Shown: positions 35,346-37,283 of the stretch, in pieces
Layout of the letters: every line of letters begins with the position of its first letter
Position numbering within the stretch: the stretch's first letter is position 1
Origin: Pseudomonadota bacterium
GTDB lineage: Bacteria; Pseudomonadota; Gammaproteobacteria; Steroidobacterales; Steroidobacteraceae
DNA length: 37,283 bases
Reading direction: 5' to 3'
Assembly (NCBI GenBank): GCA_947459825.1
Contig: CANHFH010000012.1
Coordinates: 1-37,283 of the forward strand
Program-made: the position numbers and the translations under genes
Notes under the pieces: model-generated
Databases searched by the model: none
What the model saw: only the letters and a program-made list of their open reading frames with translations
What the model was told of the DNA's origin: nothing

Positions 35346-35794
35346 GCAGTCTCCAGTCTTGCAGCGTTGTCGGACAGAACCGCCGGACAGGAGAGGTCGC
35401 TCGTCGGCCCGCCAAAACATCCCGCGCGAACGGGAGAACCCGGGCCTACGACCGACAGCCCTACGACCGGCTGTGGCGGGCGGCTGCCGAAGACGACCCG
35501 GGCCACCCCCTTGCGGGGGCGGCCCGGATGTTCGTAAGCCGCTGTTTTTCGGGGGTCCGAACAAGGGACTCCCGAGAAAGGGTGCGGATTTTAGGTAGAC
35601 CCCGCGGGGCTGTCAATCGCCCCGCCCTCGGAAGAGGCGGGGTGGTCGCACGCCGGACCCCCATCGCAGGGTACCCGCCGGCCCTTCGAAACCCCAGAAA
35701 TCAGTGCCGCTGTGGCTGCGTGGGGACCCGGCTGCGCAGTTCCACCCTACCCCCGCCACCCCCCGCCGTCCGGACTTGCGTCGCAGGACTTGCC
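35346..35794 (-). promoter_or_regulatory. str operon promoter and structured 5' leader
   Basis: 449 bases without a gene. On the minus strand TTGACA (35616-35611), a 17-base spacer and TAAAAT (35593-35588) form a near-consensus sigma-70 promoter; the start is about 35581, giving a leader of about 236 bases. The leader shows a ten-pair stem with one mismatch (35575-35549), a 13-pair stem closed by a GCAA tetraloop with one G-U pair (35527-35498), a 10-base direct repeat CCTACGACCG (35445-35454, 35460-35469) and a small TCCCG/CGGGA hairpin (35435-35420). Upstream of the promoter, a CCCCGCC/GGGCGGGG hairpin lies around 35620-35642, and two GGACTTGC copies lie just past the vapC stop. Confidence 0.75.
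35588..35616 (-). promoter_or_regulatory. Near-consensus sigma-70 promoter of the str operon
   Basis: TTGACA, 17 bases, TAAAAT: a perfect -35 and a five-of-six -10. It is the best promoter match in the window and is fitting for the most heavily expressed operon. Confidence 0.85.
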
Positions 35795-36226
35795 TCAGAG
35801 GATAAGGGGTTGTCCTGGAACCGGGCCCGCCGCCGTGTCGGCGGCTGCGGCGTCGGCGGCGGCGGCGTCGGCGGCGGCGGCGAGGCGCAGATCGAGCGTC
35901 ACCAAGGCCGCGCCCTCGCGCAGCGCGAGCTGCAGATAAGCGGCGTCGTAGACGCTGAGCGCCCAACGCTGCGCCAACTGCGGCAGCCCATCCCAGTCCG
36001 GCTCCATCAGCCTCACCCCGACCTGCGACAGCGACCGGTGACAGTCGAGGAGGCGCTGCGCCTCCTCGGGCCGACGCAGCATCTTGGTGCGGCAGACGCT
36101 GGCCATCTCGTAGGGCAGCAAGCCCGGGGCGATGAGCTCGGACTCGCAGCCCGCCAGCACGGCCGGCGCCTCGGGTTCGTCGTAGAGCACGGCCGCCAGC
36201 GCCGAGGCGTCGATGACCGTAGGCAT
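35795..36226 (-). CDS. vapC: PIN-domain ribonuclease toxin, VapC family
   Basis: Predicted toxin of 143 residues. The PIN acidic residues are Asp6 (VIDASA), Glu40 (LPYEMAS), Asp94 (SVYDAAYLQLA) and Asp112 (LVTLDLRL), so the Mg2+ site looks complete. Such toxins cut tRNA or rRNA when free of antitoxin; the target here is unknown. The ATG is four bases past the antitoxin stop. The last 30 residues are unusual: three AAAAD units encoded by an exact 15-base repeat, then a Pro/Gly tail, where most homologues end soon after Asp112. Confidence 0.9.
   Translation of the reverse strand: MPTVIDASALAAVLYDEPEAPAVLAGCESELIAPGLLPYEMASVCRTKMLRRPEEAQRLLDCHRSLSQVGVRLMEPDWDGLPQLAQRWALSVYDAAYLQLALREGAALVTLDLRLAAAADAAAADAAAADTAAGPVPGQPLIL
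35837..35881. repeat. Three 15-base tandem repeats inside vapC
   Basis: Unit GTCGGCGGCGGCGGC (plus strand) occurs at 35837-35851 (one base different), 35852-35866 and 35867-35881, encoding AAAAD in the toxin. The unit preserves the frame, so copy-number change would lengthen or shorten the toxin tail without a frameshift. Confidence 0.9.
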
Positions 36227-36230
36227 GGCC

Positions 36231-36584
36231 TCAACCGCCCGAGCGGGCCTCGTGCGCGTCGCGGTCGCGACGCAGGATCTCGGCCGATTCGCCCATCGGC
36301 GCGCGCGATGGCGACCCGGCCATGATCCGGCGCGAGCGCTCCCAGGCCTCGGCCAGGGTCATGCGCCCCTCGGGCGCCGCAGGCTGCCCGACCCCCGCAT
36401 CCGGCCGGGTGACCCTGAAGGGTGCGGCCGGCTCCTGCACGGACAGCGAAGCCGACCCGGCGGCCGCGGCCTCGAGCAAGCGGAGCAGTTCGCCCTGCAG
36501 GGAACGATGGTGGGCGGCGGCGCGGCGGCGCAGCGCGTCCGCCAACTCCACGGGCACCTTTTTTATAGTGAGCGTGACGGTCAT
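36231..36584 (-). CDS. vapB: Ribbon-helix-helix antitoxin, VapB/FitA-like
   Basis: Antitoxin of 117 residues. The N-terminal 40 residues (MTVTLTIKKVPVELADALRR then HRSLQGELLRLLE) fit an Arc/FitA-type ribbon-helix-helix DNA-binding domain that would repress its own promoter. A Pro/Ala-rich linker follows, and the C-terminal segment APMGESAEILRRDRDAH resembles the toxin-neutralising tail of FitA-type VapB proteins. It is longer than most. It is immediately upstream of vapC in the same orientation, with inverted repeats over its promoter. Confidence 0.87.
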   Translation of the reverse strand: MTVTLTIKKVPVELADALRRRAAAHHRSLQGELLRLLEAAAAGSASLSVQEPAAPFRVTRPDAGVGQPAAPEGRMTLAEAWERSRRIMAGSPSRAPMGESAEILRRDRDAHEARSGG

Positions 36585-36619
36585 GTAACCATTTTGGTAC
36601 CGTTACGGATGCCCGTCAA
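36585..36619 (-). promoter_or_regulatory. vapBC promoter with inverted-repeat operator
   Basis: Minus strand TTGACG (36619-36614), 17 bases, CAAAAT (36596-36591). The start predicted about seven bases on falls at the A of the vapB ATG, suggesting a leaderless message. GTAAC (36585-36589) and GTTAC (36602-36606) form an inverted repeat around a GGTACC palindrome (36596-36601), covering the -10: a reasonable VapB operator. Confidence 0.6.
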
Positions 36620-36672
36620 TATCTCTCCCCTCCCGCAGCGACCGGCGGGTGCTGTCGTTGCAAGACCGCCGG

Positions 36673-36714
36673 TTGTGAGCCGCGCCTTGGATGCTTATCA
36701 TTCACGGTGTGAAT
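36673..36714 (+). promoter_or_regulatory. Promoter and palindrome of the ATPase gene
   Basis: TTGTGA (36673-36678), 17 bases, TATCAT (36696-36701). The predicted start is about 36708, next to a GTG start codon at 36709. A perfect palindrome ATTCAC-GGT-GTGAAT (36700-36714) covers the start site and start codon. Regulator unknown. Confidence 0.5.
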
Positions 36715-37283
36715 AGTTTACCGAGACTGGTCGGGCCCGCGCTTACCCAACGCTTGTGCGTCATGCCGGCCGTGGTCGTCACGGGCGCCCGTCAGACCGG
36801 CAAAAGTACGCTGGTGGAGCATCTGGTCGGCGGGTCGCGGCGCTATGCCACCCTCGACGACCTCGATGTGCTCGATGCCGCGCGGCGCGATCCCGCCTCG
36901 CTCGTCGATCTTCCCGGTCCGATGACGATAGACGAGGTGCAGCGCGAGCCCGGTCTGCTGCGGGCGGTGAAACGCGCCATCGACCGTGACCGGCGGCCCG
37001 GCCGGTTCCTGCTGACGGGCTCCGCGGACCTGCTGCTGATGGGCAAGGTCGCCGAATCCCTCGCCGGCCGCGCGAGCCATCTGACGCTGTGGCCGATGAC
37101 CCGACGCGAACAGCTCGGGCTCGGTACCTGCGGACGATGGGACGAACTGCTGGCGACCCCCGAGTCCCGCTGGCGCGAGTTGTTGGCGGACGAGAAGCCG
37201 CGCGCCGAGGACTGGCGGCCCCTGGCAGGCCGCGGCGGATTTCCGACGCCCGCCCTGACGCTTACCGACCCAGCCGACAGACG
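36709..37283 (+). CDS. AAA ATPase, DUF4143-type, 3' end missing
   Basis: Open frame that runs off the end after 191 codons. The protein begins MNSLPRLVGPALTQRL and has Walker A GARQTGKST (about 27-35), the RYATLDDLDVLDAARRDP region, a Walker B-like TIDEVQREPGLLRAVKRAI, then GRFLLTGSADLLLM and ESLAGRASHLTLWPM, the standard run of AAA_14/DUF4143 ATPases. These are widespread in bacteria and of unclear function; the C-terminal DUF4143 part would be beyond the contig end. The GTG at 36709 is preferred because of the promoter position; an in-frame ATG at 36691 would lie upstream of the predicted RNA start. It is divergent from vapBC across about 124 bases. Confidence 0.82.
   Translation, partial: MNSLPRLVGPALTQRLCVMPAVVVTGARQTGKSTLVEHLVGGSRRYATLDDLDVLDAARRDPASLVDLPGPMTIDEVQREPGLLRAVKRAIDRDRRPGRFLLTGSADLLLMGKVAESLAGRASHLTLWPMTRREQLGLGTCGRWDELLATPESRWRELLADEKPRAEDWRPLAGRGGFPTPALTLTDPADR

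Noticed and set aside
35735-35765. G-quadruplex in the G-rich minus strand before the str promoter
   Set aside because: Only three clear runs of three or more G within a short span; a fourth is missing.
36691-36708. ATG at 36691 as start of the ATPase
   Set aside because: It lies before the predicted transcription start and inside the spacer/-10 region; the GTG at 36709 fits better. Not excluded if another promoter is used.
37260-37283. Adapter at the right end
   Set aside because: The last bases do not match common adapter sequence and keep the ATPase frame open.

Overview
The window is a stretch of very GC-rich chromosome from a gammaproteobacterium. The gene order supports this: the ssb/uvrA divergent pair, the miaB-phoH-ybeY-corC-lnt and leuS-lptE clusters, and one unbroken str-S10-spc-alpha ribosomal block. 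RpoA, EF-Tu and Lnt read as gammaproteobacterial. The family is uncertain; a Xanthomonadales-, Nevskiales- or Steroidobacterales-like lineage is my guess from remembered sequences only. The first 14 bases are the end of an Illumina sequencing adapter and the last gene runs off the end, so this looks like a short-read contig with both edges present.

Region 1 (15-10793, minus strand) is a tightly packed run: ssb, miaB, phoH, ybeY, corC, lnt, a Do-like protease, leuS and a truncated lptE. Most junctions from miaB to lnt overlap by a few bases. It joins RNA maturation (miaB, ybeY, phoH) with envelope biogenesis and quality control (corC, lnt, htrA-like, lptE) and leucyl-tRNA charging. ssb faces uvrA across a 234-base intergenic region.

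Region 2 (11028-16807) holds uvrA, a convergent GNAT acetyltransferase, a small lipoprotein made almost wholly of seven-residue alanine-rich repeats with its own promoter and terminator, pepQ, and mscL.

Region 3 (16971-35345, minus strand) is the ribosomal superoperon in the order rpsL, rpsG, fusA, tuf, rpsJ, rplC, rplD, rplW, rplB, rpsS, rplV, rpsC, rplP, rpmC, rpsQ, rplN, rplX, rplE, rpsN, rpsH, rplF, rplR, rpsE, rpmD, rplO, secY, rpmJ, rpsM, rpsK, rpsD, rpoA, rplQ. Three promoter candidates divide it: a near-consensus one before a 236-base structured leader upstream of rpsL, one between rpsJ and rplC followed by a structured leader of about 240 bases, and one at the rpmJ/rpsM junction. rpsJ therefore seems to belong to the str transcription unit, with the S10 unit beginning at rplC. 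This rearranged leader is the most interesting regulatory signal in the window.

Region 4 (35795-37283) is accessory: a VapBC-type toxin-antitoxin pair on the minus strand and, divergently, the start of an AAA ATPase of the DUF4143 type cut off by the contig end. Both promoters appear to place the transcription start at the start codon and carry inverted repeats. No tRNA, rRNA, CRISPR array or insertion sequence was seen. I did not find a clearly new multi-gene system; the best candidates for undescribed biology are the rplC leader, the repeat lipoprotein and the truncated toxin-antitoxin/ATPase edge.
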